A DNA stretch of 64,000 nt from Haloechinothrix alba (GTDB lineage: Bacteria; Actinomycetota; Actinomycetes; Mycobacteriales; Pseudonocardiaceae). This document shows, one piece after another, positions 8,307 to 16,728 of the stretch. Location of the stretch: contig NZ_FZNW01000013.1 of assembly GCF_900188115.1 (NCBI RefSeq), positions 1 through 64,000 on the forward strand, written 5' to 3'. Position numbers and translations under genes: made by a program. The notes under the pieces were generated by a model. The model saw nothing but the letters and a program-made list of their open reading frames with translations, made no database searches and had not been told where the DNA came from. The first letter of the stretch is position 1. Each line of letters opens with the position of its first letter.

Positions 8307-9133
8307 CGGAGGACGGTGCCTTCGATCAGGCCGTACGGCCGGTCGGCGGCGAAGAAGACCTCGCCGGGGTTGTCCAGCCCGAACGGCTCCAGATCGACGA
8401 GGAAGTGGTGCTTGTTCGGCAATGCCAGCCGCACCTCGCACAGTTCGGGCTGCTTGTCGAGGACGCGCCAGCCCATCGCGTAGAGGGTCTGCTGCAGCGA
8501 GTAGCTGTACGTCCCTGCGAACGCGTCGACCAGGTTGTGCCGGGCCGCTGCGTGGGACTCCGCCCAGTCCACGTCCAGCGTGGCGTGCCGCCAGGTGGCG
8601 GTGACGGCCGTGGCCAGGATGCGGTCGGTGGTCTCGGGCAGCGTCGTGTACTCGTCCTTCGGGTATCCCCAGAACTCGGAGTTCGTCGAGTTCAGCAGCA
8701 CCAGATCGGCGACCCCGGACAGCACGTGCGTGGCCTGGTCGTCGTGGTGCACCACGCAGGTGCGCACCTCCTGGCTGCCGCGCGCGAACGAGTGCCCGGT
8801 CTGCCCGACGCGCTGCCAGGCATAGTCGGTGATCTCCACCCGCGCGTGGGTGATGGCAGGCTGCGTCGCGACGAAGTGCTCGGCCAGCAGCAGCCCGAAG
8901 CTCTCCGGCTGGTCGATGCCGTACTTCCTTGCGAAGGCGAACACCGTGTTCTTCTGCGTGTCCGTGGGAAGCACGGCGGCGTTGTCGCCGGTCAGGTGCG
9001 TGTCTGCGAGCTCGCCGGACAGCGCGATACTCACGTTGAGGTCGGCGAGCTCGTGACGGTCGGTGCCGCGTCGCAGGGCGACGACGCGCGTCTCCGCCTT
9101 GCCGTAACGGTTGGGGCCCAGCGTGATCGGCAT
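8270..9133 (-). CDS. pucL: Urate oxidase (uricase)
   Basis: A 287-residue cofactor-free uricase (factor-independent urate hydroxylase) converting urate to 5-hydroxyisourate. T-fold hallmarks include VVALRRGTDRHELADLNV, the catalytic Thr in PTDTQKNTVFAFA, FARGSQEVRTC, LLNSTNSEFWGYPKDEYTTL, YSLQQTLYAMGWRVL and the terminal NKHHFLVDLEPFGLDN. The C-terminus ends in APTAGPAWD within the tandem-repeat region. The ATG at 9133 begins MPITLGPNRYGKAE, as in other uricases, only 2 nt after the uraH stop. Typical length. Confidence 0.93.
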   Translation of the reverse strand: MPITLGPNRYGKAETRVVALRRGTDRHELADLNVSIALSGELADTHLTGDNAAVLPTDTQKNTVFAFARKYGIDQPESFGLLLAEHFVATQPAITHARVEITDYAWQRVGQTGHSFARGSQEVRTCVVHHDDQATHVLSGVADLVLLNSTNSEFWGYPKDEYTTLPETTDRILATAVTATWRHATLDVDWAESHAAARHNLVDAFAGTYSYSLQQTLYAMGWRVLDKQPELCEVRLALPNKHHFLVDLEPFGLDNPGEVFFAADRPYGLIEGTVLRDDAPTAGPAWD

Positions 9134-9135
9134 CG

Positions 9136-9465
9136 TCAGCTCCCTCGGTAGGTGGAGTAGGCGAACGGGCTCAGCAGCAGGGGAACGTGGTAGTGGCTGC
9201 CCGGGTCGTCCACCCGGAACGAGATGGTCACCTCGGGGTAGAAGGTGGCGATACCGCGCGCGTCGAAGTAACTCCCGACGTCGAACGTCAACCGGTAGGT
9301 GCCGGACTCCGCCGTCTCGGCGAGCCGGCCGACACGCCCGTCGGTGTCGGTGACCGCGTCGGCGACGTGCTGCCAGCCGGCAGCCGACGCCAGCTCCAGC
9401 CGGGTGGCGACGCCGGACGCGGGAGTCCCGGTCGTACTGTCGAGGACGTGGGTGGAGATGCTCAT
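9136..9465 (-). CDS. uraH: 5-hydroxyisourate hydrolase (transthyretin-like)
   Basis: A 109-residue transthyretin-related protein. The N-terminal STHVLD (catalytic His) and the C-terminal signature HYHVPLLLSPFAYSTYRGS identify 5-hydroxyisourate hydrolase, which makes 2-oxo-4-hydroxy-4-carboxy-5-ureidoimidazoline (OHCU). The start codon overlaps the uraD stop (ATGA) and the stop lies 2 nt before pucL. Full length. Confidence 0.94.
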   Translation of the reverse strand: MSISTHVLDSTTGTPASGVATRLELASAAGWQHVADAVTDTDGRVGRLAETAESGTYRLTFDVGSYFDARGIATFYPEVTISFRVDDPGSHYHVPLLLSPFAYSTYRGS

Positions 9466-9968
9466 GCGAACTCACCCCGCAGCCTGCCCGCCGTGATCTC
9501 GGCGAGCTGCCCGCGCACGTCCTCGCGTTCGGCAGCGACGTCGTTGCCGAGCCTGCGCTCGAGCTCGGCGAGGATCTGCGCGCTGTCCCTCCCGCTTGCC
9601 CTGATCAGGAAGACGTGCCCGAACGTCTCCTCGTACCGCCGGTTGGCGTCGATCAGCGCGGCCCGGGACTCGTCCGCCACGCCGGACTGTTCCGCGCGGG
9701 ACCACTGTGCCGAGCTCGTCGAGCCGGACACGCGGTCACCGATCCGGGGATGCGCGGAGAGGGCCTCGGCGATGTCGGCCCAGGCGAGCTCGCCGAGGAG
9801 GCTGCTCGCCGTGTCCGCGAGCTGATCGGCGTCCCGGTACGGGCGGCCCGCGACGACCCGGTCGGCCCAGCGGCGGCTGTGGCAGACGGCCAGCAGGTGC
9901 TCGGTCGCCTCGCCGACGGGTGCCTCGTTGAGCTGGGAGAGGGTGGTGATAGTCGTTCCGGTGTGCAC
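9462..9968 (-). CDS. uraD: OHCU decarboxylase
   Basis: A 168-residue decarboxylase that turns OHCU into S-allantoin, the last of the three urate-degrading steps encoded here. Recognisable parts are AHPRIGDRV with the catalytic His, then SRAEQSGV and YEETFGHVFLIRASGRDS. The GTG at 9968 was chosen because a GGTGGAGG ribosome-binding site sits about 10 nt upstream; longer in-frame readings run into the divergent pucR leader. First gene of the operon, followed by uraH with a 4-nt overlap. Confidence 0.9.
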   Translation of the reverse strand: MHTGTTITTLSQLNEAPVGEATEHLLAVCHSRRWADRVVAGRPYRDADQLADTASSLLGELAWADIAEALSAHPRIGDRVSGSTSSAQWSRAEQSGVADESRAALIDANRRYEETFGHVFLIRASGRDSAQILAELERRLGNDVAAEREDVRGQLAEITAGRLRGEFA

Positions 9969-10013
9969 TGTCGGTTGGCCTCCACCGTCGTATTCGTCGG
10001 ATGATGTCAGTGA

Positions 10014-10033
10014 ACACCCGGAACCGCGGGTGT
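10014..10033. promoter_or_regulatory. Inverted repeat in the uraD-pucR divergent promoter region
   Basis: ACACCCG (10014-10020) and CGGGTGT (10027-10033) form a perfect 7-bp dyad with a 6-nt spacer, between the divergent starts of uraD and pucR. A second pair, TCGGATGAT (9997-10005) and ATCATCCGA (10089-10097), flanks it. Either could bind the PucR product. The assignment is inferred from position only. Confidence 0.4.
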
Positions 10034-10170
10034 GACCAGGAGCACAGAACACGAACAACACGGCCGGTGGGCAGCACCTTCTTGGAGGATCATCCGAAGC
10101 TCGCTGGGCCGCCCGGCCGGCGTTACTGCCCGCGTTACCGCCTATGCTGCCGTCGACCCGAGGAAGTGAC

Positions 10171-11688
10171 GTGAAGCTGCGAGAACTGCTCGAGGACACC
10201 GAGCTACGCCTCGAACCGGTCGCCGGTGACGAGCGTTCGTTCGAGCGCGAGTTCCACTCGGTCATGACCACCGACCTGCCCGACCCGCGGCGGTACCTCA
10301 CCGGTGGCGAGCTGGTGCTGACCGGGATGGTGTGGCGCCGTGCCCCGCAGGACTCGGCGGCGTTCGTGACGGCGGTCGTCGAAGCGGGGGTCGTCGCGAT
10401 CGCGGCGGGGGACCAGTTCCACGCCATTCCCGATGACCTCATTGAAGCGTGTGTCTCGGCCGACCTGCCGCTGCTGCGCGTGCCCGCGCACATCGCGTTC
10501 GCGACGGTGGCGGCGCGGGTCAGTACCGTCCTCGGCCCGCAGCGAGCGGACGAGGTGGCCGCCTTGCTCGGCCAGCACCGGCACCTTGCGGATGCCGAGT
10601 CGACCGGTAGTGACTGGCTGGCGGAGATCCTCGAGCTGGTGCACAGCCGCCTCGACCTCGGATGCGCGGTGCTCGGGCCGACCGGTCGCGTGCTCGCCGA
10701 CTCGGGGGTCGACCCGAGTGCCGAGCAGCGGGAGGAGCTGGTACGCGAGTTCCTCGGTGGCCGGCACCTTCCGGCCACGGTCGGTGACTACACGCTCTAC
10801 GGTACCGGGAGCGCGTTCGCGTCGCGGGCGCTCGAGTGCTTCCTGGTGTTCGCCGGAAGCTCCGCCGAGTGGGAGGCCGACCGCTACCGCATGGCCGGGG
10901 AGCTGGCGGGGCTGGTGGCCACCGGATGCCGGCGGATCGCGCGCGGCAGGCAGGACCGCAGGCCGCTCGTCGAGGAGATCGTGCACCGGGCACGGTCGGG
11001 GACCGACCCGGGCACGCTGCAGCCGCACCTGGAGGTGGCGGGGTTGCCCGCGGGGAGGCCGCTGGTGGTGGTCGCCGCGCGGCTGCACGGCGGCAGCGCC
11101 GAGATGGCCAGGGGCGTGCTCGAGGAACTGCTGGAGCGCGAGTCGGCGCTGTACGACGACCAGGCCGTGGCGCTGGTCCCCGCGCAGGACCGGCAGTTCG
11201 ACGACATACTGACCGAGTTGCGCTCGGACGCTGCGACGATCGCGGGCGGGCTCGGATCCGAGCGGCTGCTGCTGGGTGCCAGCGGGGAGGTCGCGGGCGC
11301 GTCGGGGCTGCGCGGGGCGATCGACGAGGCGCGGCACGCCTGCAGGCTCTCCGAGCTACGCCCGGGCCGGGCGGTCGTGACCGGGCACGAGGACCTGTCC
11401 AGCCATATGATGCTGCTGGCTGCTGTACCCGACGAGGTGCGCCAGTCGTTCCGGACCCGGGTGCTGGGGCCGGTTCTGGAGTACGACACGGCACACGGGG
11501 GTGACCTCGTGCCGACGCTGCGTGCCTTCCTGGACAGCTCCGGCAGCTGGACGAAGTGCGCCCGGGAGTTGCACGTGCACGTGAACACGCTGCGCTACCG
11601 CATTCAGCGGATCGAGCAGCTCACCGGCAGGGATCTGAGCCGGATCGACGACCGGGTCGACTTCTACCTGGCGTTCGCGCTCGCCTGA
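10171..11688 (+). CDS. pucR: PucR-family transcriptional regulator of purine catabolism
   Basis: A 505-residue regulator with an N-terminal PucR (purine catabolism/PurC-like) domain over roughly the first 120 residues, a degenerate GGDEF-like middle region, and a C-terminal HTH_30 domain (CARELHVHVNTLRYRIQRIE near the end). The GTG at 10171 has AGGA 6 nt upstream, which is better than the ATG 27 nt earlier. It is divergently transcribed from uraD, so it is almost certainly the local regulator, probably sensing a purine or urate intermediate. Whether it activates or represses cannot be read from the sequence. Confidence 0.88.
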   Translation: MKLRELLEDTELRLEPVAGDERSFEREFHSVMTTDLPDPRRYLTGGELVLTGMVWRRAPQDSAAFVTAVVEAGVVAIAAGDQFHAIPDDLIEACVSADLPLLRVPAHIAFATVAARVSTVLGPQRADEVAALLGQHRHLADAESTGSDWLAEILELVHSRLDLGCAVLGPTGRVLADSGVDPSAEQREELVREFLGGRHLPATVGDYTLYGTGSAFASRALECFLVFAGSSAEWEADRYRMAGELAGLVATGCRRIARGRQDRRPLVEEIVHRARSGTDPGTLQPHLEVAGLPAGRPLVVVAARLHGGSAEMARGVLEELLERESALYDDQAVALVPAQDRQFDDILTELRSDAATIAGGLGSERLLLGASGEVAGASGLRGAIDEARHACRLSELRPGRAVVTGHEDLSSHMMLLAAVPDEVRQSFRTRVLGPVLEYDTAHGGDLVPTLRAFLDSSGSWTKCARELHVHVNTLRYRIQRIEQLTGRDLSRIDDRVDFYLAFALA

Positions 11689-11711
11689 GCGGGCGCCGGG
11701 GCCGGGCCGCG

Positions 11712-13010
11712 TCAGGACCGGGGCGGGTCCTGCTCTGCCAGCCAGTCCGTCCGGACGTGGCCCAGCCGCATCCGCTGCGGGTGATCGCCGACCCGGGTAC
11801 TGGCGACCTCCTCACCGGTGTCGTAGGACAGCGCGGAGACCCGGTCGCTGCCGCTCCAGGACACGAAGCAGTGCTCACCGTCGCTGCTGGAGGTGGCCCA
11901 GTACGGTTTCTCGCCGCCTTCGACCAGCTCTCCGTGGCGCAGCCGGTCGCGCGAGACGATCGTGGCGTAGTCGGACATGGTGCCCGCCACGCACAGGTCC
12001 GTCCCTTGCGGGTTCATCGCGATGCCGTGGTGTGCGGAGTCGAGCAGGTACTGCTCGCGTTCGGTGTTGGCGGCCTCCTCGGATTGCGGGAGGTTGACCA
12101 CGCTGACCACGCGATTCTCGGCGAGGTCGTACTCGATGAAGCCGTGGAAGAAGGAGACCTGGAAGTAGACGTATCGCTCGTCGGGGGAGAAGGTCATGGG
12201 GCGCACCGCCGAGCTGTAGTCCGGGTAGCCTGCCTCGTCGAGCTCGGCGCCCATGTCAATGCGCTCGAGCACCTCGTAGCTGTCGGCATCGACGATCTGG
12301 AAGTGGCGCTCTCCCTTGGTGCTGTCCAGCGCCGGGCGGTCCAGTGGCGTGTACACGTGCCCGATGCTGGCGTGGAAGATCTTCTCTCCGTCCGCGGAGT
12401 AGACGTTCTCGTGCGGAGAGTCGCCCGAGGGGAACTGCCCGACCTCCTCGCCGGTCTCGATGTCGAGGACGTGCACGACGTTGCCGGTGGACGCGGACAC
12501 CGCGACGTGCTCGCCGTCCGGTGAGACCGCCATGTGGTCGGAGCGGTGACCGTCGACCTCGAACCGCCACACCAGCTCGCCGCCGGCGAGGTCGATACCG
12601 ACGACATCGGCCAGGCTCGGCCGGGACACGACGAGTGTCCGGCCGTCCTCGGTGGTGTACATGTCATCCACGTACTGGTCGTTGCCTTCCCCGACGAGGG
12701 CACGGATGCCGAGGTAGTAGCCGAGCCGCTCGGGGTCGGTGTAGACCTCCCGGAGGCGCTTGTCGAGGTCCGGCACGATGTCGACGCGGGCGAGCGGTTC
12801 CAGCTCGCCGTCCGGCGTGAGGACGTCGGCGGTGCCGTCCCAGTTGTTCCCGACGAAGAGCACCTCGGCCACCTCGCCCGACGACCGGTCGCGTTCGTCC
12901 CCGCCCGGCGCGGCGTGCTGCGGTGACGCCGTGGATGCGGGGGATGCGGCGGTGGCCGCTGCCAGGCCGAGTGCCGCGATCATGCAGGGAAACTTCCGTC
13001 GGACGGTCAT
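11712..13010 (-). CDS. Secreted beta-propeller (YVTN/quinoprotein-like) protein
   Basis: A 432-residue protein with a Sec signal peptide (MTVRRKFPCMIAALGLAAAT). It contains repeated propeller blades with patterns such as HMAVSPDGEHVAVSAST, NVVHVLDIETGEEVGQFPSG, SPHENVYSADGEKIF and RPMTFSPDERYVYFQVSF. These match the WD40/YVTN/quinoprotein amine dehydrogenase-like fold. No catalytic motif was recognised, so a binding or scaffolding role outside the membrane is the conservative reading. The ATG at 13010 gives a clean signal peptide; a start 51 nt upstream would add a charged leader. It converges on pucR with a 23-nt gap. Confidence 0.65.
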   Translation of the reverse strand: MTVRRKFPCMIAALGLAAATAASPASTASPQHAAPGGDERDRSSGEVAEVLFVGNNWDGTADVLTPDGELEPLARVDIVPDLDKRLREVYTDPERLGYYLGIRALVGEGNDQYVDDMYTTEDGRTLVVSRPSLADVVGIDLAGGELVWRFEVDGHRSDHMAVSPDGEHVAVSASTGNVVHVLDIETGEEVGQFPSGDSPHENVYSADGEKIFHASIGHVYTPLDRPALDSTKGERHFQIVDADSYEVLERIDMGAELDEAGYPDYSSAVRPMTFSPDERYVYFQVSFFHGFIEYDLAENRVVSVVNLPQSEEAANTEREQYLLDSAHHGIAMNPQGTDLCVAGTMSDYATIVSRDRLRHGELVEGGEKPYWATSSSDGEHCFVSWSGSDRVSALSYDTGEEVASTRVGDHPQRMRLGHVRTDWLAEQDPPRS

Positions 13011-13142
13011 CGCCTGACCTCTCGTCCGTGCCATACGTGCGTATAGATCCTCGTGGGGCACAACGACCGGGGCGCCGCGAGGTCACGGTCCTCGGCGGTG
13101 GTGACCGGCGGGTACGGGTAGGTGCTACCGGCAGGCGGCACG

Positions 13143-13284
<142 letters not shown>

Positions 13285-13334
13285 GTGCGAACCGGGGTGT
13301 ACCCGGCGGGTGGTTTACTGGGGGCGTGAGGTTC

Positions 13335-14045
13335 ATGTACCGGTTGGGTCAGGTCCGTGAGCAGCACATACGTGGCCATGCTCGTGCGTGCTCGCCGGAG
13401 GGTGACGACGAGATCGTCTGGTGGGTCCGGGCGCGGAGGCTGCCGGACGGCAAGCACGGCTTCGCCTACATCACGCGGGAGCGCCTGGTCCTGTGCTGGC
13501 TGCACGGCAAGGTGGAGAACCGTGTCGTGCCGTGGCAGGACGTGACGTCGTGGGGAGTCAAGCTGTCGGAACCCGGCGGTCCGGTGCTCGGCGTGTCCAC
13601 CGGCGGGGGAGCGGTCGTGTTCCAGCTGCCCGTGCCGACGCACAAGAAGGCCCGTGCGCTCGGTACGTTCCTCGGCGAGGTATCCGACCGCTCGAAAGAC
13701 GCCGGGCAGGCTCCGGACGGCGACCTCGCCGGGTTCGAGCAGCCCGACTCACTCGTCGTGCTGCGCGAGCGTCGCTCGCTGGCCGGCTACGGCAGGCGCG
13801 CGCTCATGACCGTGGCAGGGCTGCTGCTCATCGTTCTCGGCATCGTCTTCGCCTCACCGTTCGTGCCCGGCCCCGGCACGCTCACCGTGCTCGGCGGGCT
13901 GGCGTTGCTGGCAGGCGAGTACGACTGGGCCAAGGACGCGCATCACTGGTTCCGCAAGAAGGCCCAGGAGTGGATGGAACGCGCCAGGCAGTGGTGGCGT
14001 GCCCGGCGCAGGACCAAGTCCGGTTCGGGTGTCAGCCGCCGGTGA
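13335..14045 (+). CDS. PGPGW-family membrane protein with N-terminal PH-like region
   Basis: A 236-residue protein. The first ~130 residues look like a small beta-rich bacterial PH-type domain (DEIVWWVRARRLPDGKHGFA, then ITRERLVLCWLHGK). A transmembrane pair follows (LMTVAGLLLIVLGIVFASPF). The PGPGW signature is present in the variant form FVPGPGTLTVLGGLALLAGE followed by YDWAKDAHHW. The tail is basic and Trp/Arg-rich. Function is unknown for the family. A GTG 9 nt upstream is an alternative start. The gene begins about 50 nt after the poly-G tract, and its stop overlaps the convergent cupredoxin gene by 14 nt. Confidence 0.7.
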   Translation: MYRLGQVREQHIRGHARACSPEGDDEIVWWVRARRLPDGKHGFAYITRERLVLCWLHGKVENRVVPWQDVTSWGVKLSEPGGPVLGVSTGGGAVVFQLPVPTHKKARALGTFLGEVSDRSKDAGQAPDGDLAGFEQPDSLVVLRERRSLAGYGRRALMTVAGLLLIVLGIVFASPFVPGPGTLTVLGGLALLAGEYDWAKDAHHWFRKKAQEWMERARQWWRARRRTKSGSGVSRR

Positions 14046-14472
14046 CGGTGACGGTCCCGGTCATCCTGGGGTGGTAGAAGCAGTCGTAGGGGTACTCGCC
14101 CGGCTCGTCGAACGTGCGCGAGTAGCTCTCGCCGGTTTCCAGGTCGCCGGAGCTCTCCCCGTCGTCGAAGTCGACCGTGTGCAGGGAGTCGTCCTGCTGT
14201 AGCCAGGTGACGGTCGTGCCGGCCGCGACCTCGATGTCTTCTGTCGCGAATGCGAAGTCGACGATCTCGACGGTCTCGGACTTGCCACCCGGTGCCGGGC
14301 TTGCGGGCTCGCCCGCGTCGCCCTCCCCGGCGTCGGTGTCCGGGCCCGCATCCGGGCTCTGCTGGGTCTGCTGCGTAGGTTCCGGCTGACCGCCGCCGGT
14401 GGCGGGTGCGCACGCGGAGAGTGTGAGCACGCCGGCTACGGCGGCCAACAGGAGCGGTCTCGTTCCGAGCAT
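14032..14472 (-). CDS. Plastocyanin/azurin-like cupredoxin lipoprotein
   Basis: A 146-residue lipoprotein. The lipobox TLSAC puts the lipidated Cys at 21. An acidic, Pro/Gln-rich linker follows, then a cupredoxin domain from about residue 65. The four type 1 copper ligands are visible: H98 in SLHTVDF, then C131, H134 and M137 in DCFYHPRM. It is therefore predicted to be an envelope-anchored blue copper electron carrier. It lies at the downstream end of the sortase/helical-lipoprotein group on the minus strand, 33 nt from the sortase gene, consistent with one transcript. A possible redox partner is the membrane molybdoenzyme of the same locus (inference). Confidence 0.88.
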   Translation of the reverse strand: MLGTRPLLLAAVAGVLTLSACAPATGGGQPEPTQQTQQSPDAGPDTDAGEGDAGEPASPAPGGKSETVEIVDFAFATEDIEVAAGTTVTWLQQDDSLHTVDFDDGESSGDLETGESYSRTFDEPGEYPYDCFYHPRMTGTVTVTGG

Positions 14473-14505
14473 GGCTGGTGCCCTCGCTGGGGAGATGGGA
14501 AGGGG

Positions 14506-15138
14506 TCAGGACGAGTTCAGGGTGGCGAAGGCGATGACGTTGTCGCGGTAGCTCTCGGCCGACCGGTCGAACTCACCACCGCAGGTGATCAGGTGCAGGC
14601 GCGGCTCGGAGTCGGGCAGCCACACGGTCTCGGTGGGGAACTCGTCCTTGTCGTGCTGTTCCACACGGTCGATGACGAACTCGAGCGACTCGTCGTCCGC
14701 TGTGTCCACGACGACCCGGTCACCCGGCTCGAGCTCGTGGAGGCGGTGGAACACGTCCGGGCCCTCCCTGGTGTCGACGTGTCCCAGGATGGCGGCCGGG
14801 CCGGGATCGCCGGGCGCGGTACCGGACTCGAACCAGCTCATGTCCCCGAAGTCGGGAACCTCGAGCTCGCGGTCGTCGATCCCGGTCCGGGTGAGGGGGC
14901 CGTTCACATCGATCGCCGGGATCGCCACGGCGACCGGGTCGGCGACAGGGTCGGCCTCGCGCACCGAGCGGTACTCGCGTGCCGCGTCGAGGCCGGACGG
15001 CGCGGGAATCGCGTTCGACTCGTCCGCCGTGGAGGGACCCGCACCGGCACCGTTACCCGACCCGCAGGACGTGAGCGCGAGTGCCAGCAGGGCAGCGCCG
15101 GTCGCGGCGGTGCAGAGCCGCCGGGCGGTACTCGTCAT
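14506..15138 (-). CDS. Class F sortase, predicted lipoprotein
   Basis: A 210-residue sortase-fold transpeptidase. Catalytic residues are H120 (ILGHVDT), C186 (LITCGGEF) and R198 (SYRDN). The PAILGHVD and LHLITCGG motifs match class F (actinobacterial) sortases. The N-terminus has a lipobox-like LTSC (Cys25), so the enzyme may be lipid-anchored rather than held by a transmembrane helix. The ATG at 15138 is preceded by AAAGGA. No LPxTG substrate lies beside it; the only sorting-signal protein in the window is the LAxTG protein 12 kb away. It is flanked by a lipoprotein and a cupredoxin in a probable operon. Confidence 0.85.
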   Translation of the reverse strand: MTSTARRLCTAATGAALLALALTSCGSGNGAGAGPSTADESNAIPAPSGLDAAREYRSVREADPVADPVAVAIPAIDVNGPLTRTGIDDRELEVPDFGDMSWFESGTAPGDPGPAAILGHVDTREGPDVFHRLHELEPGDRVVVDTADDESLEFVIDRVEQHDKDEFPTETVWLPDSEPRLHLITCGGEFDRSAESYRDNVIAFATLNSS

Positions 15139-15163
15139 GGGAGTCCTTTCGACCTGGTGGGTA

Positions 15164-15195
15164 CGGGCCCCGGCCGCCGGGGCGACCGGGGCCCG
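15164..15195 (-). terminator. GC hairpin after the helical lipoprotein gene
   Basis: CGGGCCCCGG (15164-15173) pairs perfectly with CCGGGGCCCG (15186-15195) around a 12-nt loop, just after the lipoprotein stop and before the sortase start. It is probably a partial terminator that lowers sortase and cupredoxin expression relative to the lipoprotein. Confidence 0.5.
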
Positions 15196-15231
15196 GGTCA
15201 TCACAGGCGCGGCGTTGCCGCCGGGGGTGTG

Positions 15232-16506
15232 TCAGCGGGTGGTGCCGCCCCCTCCGGTCTCGACACCACCTGCGGGCATCTCCCCGCCCATGAAGTCGAC
15301 GATGCCGCCGGACAGCGCCTCGGCCGTGTCGTACATGTGGTTGTACGCGTCGTAGGCGCTGCCGTACGCGCTGTCGTACTCCGCGCTCTCGAACGCGTCG
15401 ACCTGGTCGACCAGGTCATCGACGTGCTTCTGCAGGCCCTCGGCGACGACCTCGGCCGGGATGCTGCCGTCGGAGGCCCCGTCGAGGAACTGCGAGAAGT
15501 CCGCGCGGTACTGCTCGAGCCGCTGGAGCGCCTCCTCCTTGGCCTGCTCGTCGCCCTCGGCGAGGCCCACCGTGTACTGCACGAAGAAGTCGATGTGGTC
15601 GGCCCACATCTCCATGAATGCCTGTCCGCCTTCCTCGCCGAACACGCCGGAGATCGCGCCGGTCAGGTCCCGGGTGTTCTCGTCGAGGGCCCCCGCGATC
15701 GCGTCGAAGTCGTCCTGGCCGGAGACCCCGGCGCGCATGGCCTGCATCGCTGTCTGGGCGTGCTCGCCGAGCAGCTTGCCAAGGTCCGACCGCAGCTCGA
15801 CCTCCGGGCTCTCCGGGTCACCGGTGAACCCGTCCTGGGTGGCCACGATCGCGTTCGTCAGGCCCTGCGCGGTGCCGAACATGTGCGCGTAGGCCGCACG
15901 GGTCTGCTCGGCCGCACCTGCGTAGTCCTCGGCCGCGTACGCGTCGACCTGGGAGACGAGCTGGTCCACGTGCTCCTGCAGCAGCTCGGCGACGGCGTTC
16001 TGCGGTAGCTCGCCATCGGTCGCCCCGTCCAGGAACCCGCCGAAGTCCTCGCGGTACTGGTCGAGCCGCTCGATGGCCTCGTCCTGCGCCTCCTGATCGT
16101 CCTCGGCGACGCCGGTGGTGTACTGGACGAAGAAGTCGATGTGGTTGGACCACAGCTCGTTGAACCTTTCGGCGCCCTCGTCCTCGTAGACCGCGCTGAT
16201 GGACTCGGTGAGGTCCTCGGTGTTCTTCTCCAGGGACGCGGCGGCGGCGTCGAAGTGATCCTGCCCGGCGACACCGGCCCGCATCGCCTCCACAGCCAGC
16301 ATCGCGTGCTGGCCGAGCTGGCGCTCCAGCGTGATCCGCAGGTCTTCCGCGGTGAGGTCACCGGCGGTCTGCGCGGCGCCGCCGCCGTCGGTTCCTGCCG
16401 CGGGCTCGACCGGCGCCGCGGTGCCTCCGGTGCCGCCGCAGGCCGACAGGAGCACAACGCCGGCAGCGGGCAACGCGACAAGCGACATTCGAGAGAGTCT
16501 CGTCAT
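15232..16506 (-). CDS. Lipoprotein with two tandem all-helical domains, four conserved His each
   Basis: A 424-residue lipoprotein (lipobox LLSAC, Cys23). Two repeats of about 175 residues each align without gaps at an offset of 182. Every repeat has four His at identical spacing: H67/H122/H179/H208 and H249/H304/H361/H390, in the contexts GQHAML/GEHAQT, NHIDFFVQYT/DHIDFFVQYT, QEHVDQLV/QKHVDDLV and YAHMFGTA/YNHMYDTA. From memory, the same pattern occurs in Bacillus/Paenibacillus secreted proteins labelled copper amine oxidase N-terminal-like. A four-helix bundle with one His per helix suggests metal binding, possibly copper, but this is inference. The ATG at 16506 follows GAAGGGAT. A SigK-type promoter lies 41 nt upstream. 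Confidence 0.7.
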   Translation of the reverse strand: MTRLSRMSLVALPAAGVVLLSACGGTGGTAAPVEPAAGTDGGGAAQTAGDLTAEDLRITLERQLGQHAMLAVEAMRAGVAGQDHFDAAAASLEKNTEDLTESISAVYEDEGAERFNELWSNHIDFFVQYTTGVAEDDQEAQDEAIERLDQYREDFGGFLDGATDGELPQNAVAELLQEHVDQLVSQVDAYAAEDYAGAAEQTRAAYAHMFGTAQGLTNAIVATQDGFTGDPESPEVELRSDLGKLLGEHAQTAMQAMRAGVSGQDDFDAIAGALDENTRDLTGAISGVFGEEGGQAFMEMWADHIDFFVQYTVGLAEGDEQAKEEALQRLEQYRADFSQFLDGASDGSIPAEVVAEGLQKHVDDLVDQVDAFESAEYDSAYGSAYDAYNHMYDTAEALSGGIVDFMGGEMPAGGVETGGGGTTR

Positions 16507-16546
16507 GGCTATCCCTTCCTTCGTGGTGTGAGCGGGTAGCACAAGG

Positions 16547-16574
16547 AATTCGGAGCGCGCCGTCACGCGGATGG
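16547..16574 (-). promoter_or_regulatory. SigK-type promoter of the helical lipoprotein gene
   Basis: On the minus strand CCATCC (16574-16569), a 16-nt spacer and CGAATT (16552-16547) precede the lipoprotein start by 41 nt. The same -35/-10 pair and spacing occurs twice at sigK. The elements match the mycobacterial SigK consensus as remembered (CCATCC ... CCGAATC). Confidence 0.65.
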
Positions 16575-16663
16575 GTTGCCTGTGGGGAGAGTTTCTCCGG
16601 ATCTCGCCGTGTGCCAGGAGGCGTGTGCTCGAGCAGGCGGGCTCGTGAACAGGTTCCGGAGCG

Positions 16664-16713
16664 CAGCGAGGGGTGTGGTCCGCGCCGGCAGGCACGGACC
16701 ACACCCCTCGCTG
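16664..16713 (-). terminator. Strong terminator after the fasciclin gene
   Basis: A perfect 19-bp stem (16664-16682 with 16695-16713) closes a 12-nt loop directly after the fasciclin stop. It separates the DUF4383/molybdoenzyme/fasciclin transcript from the lipoprotein/sortase/cupredoxin transcript and supports the latter having its own promoter. Confidence 0.85.
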
Positions 16714-16728
16714 GCCTCGTCGGCGGGA

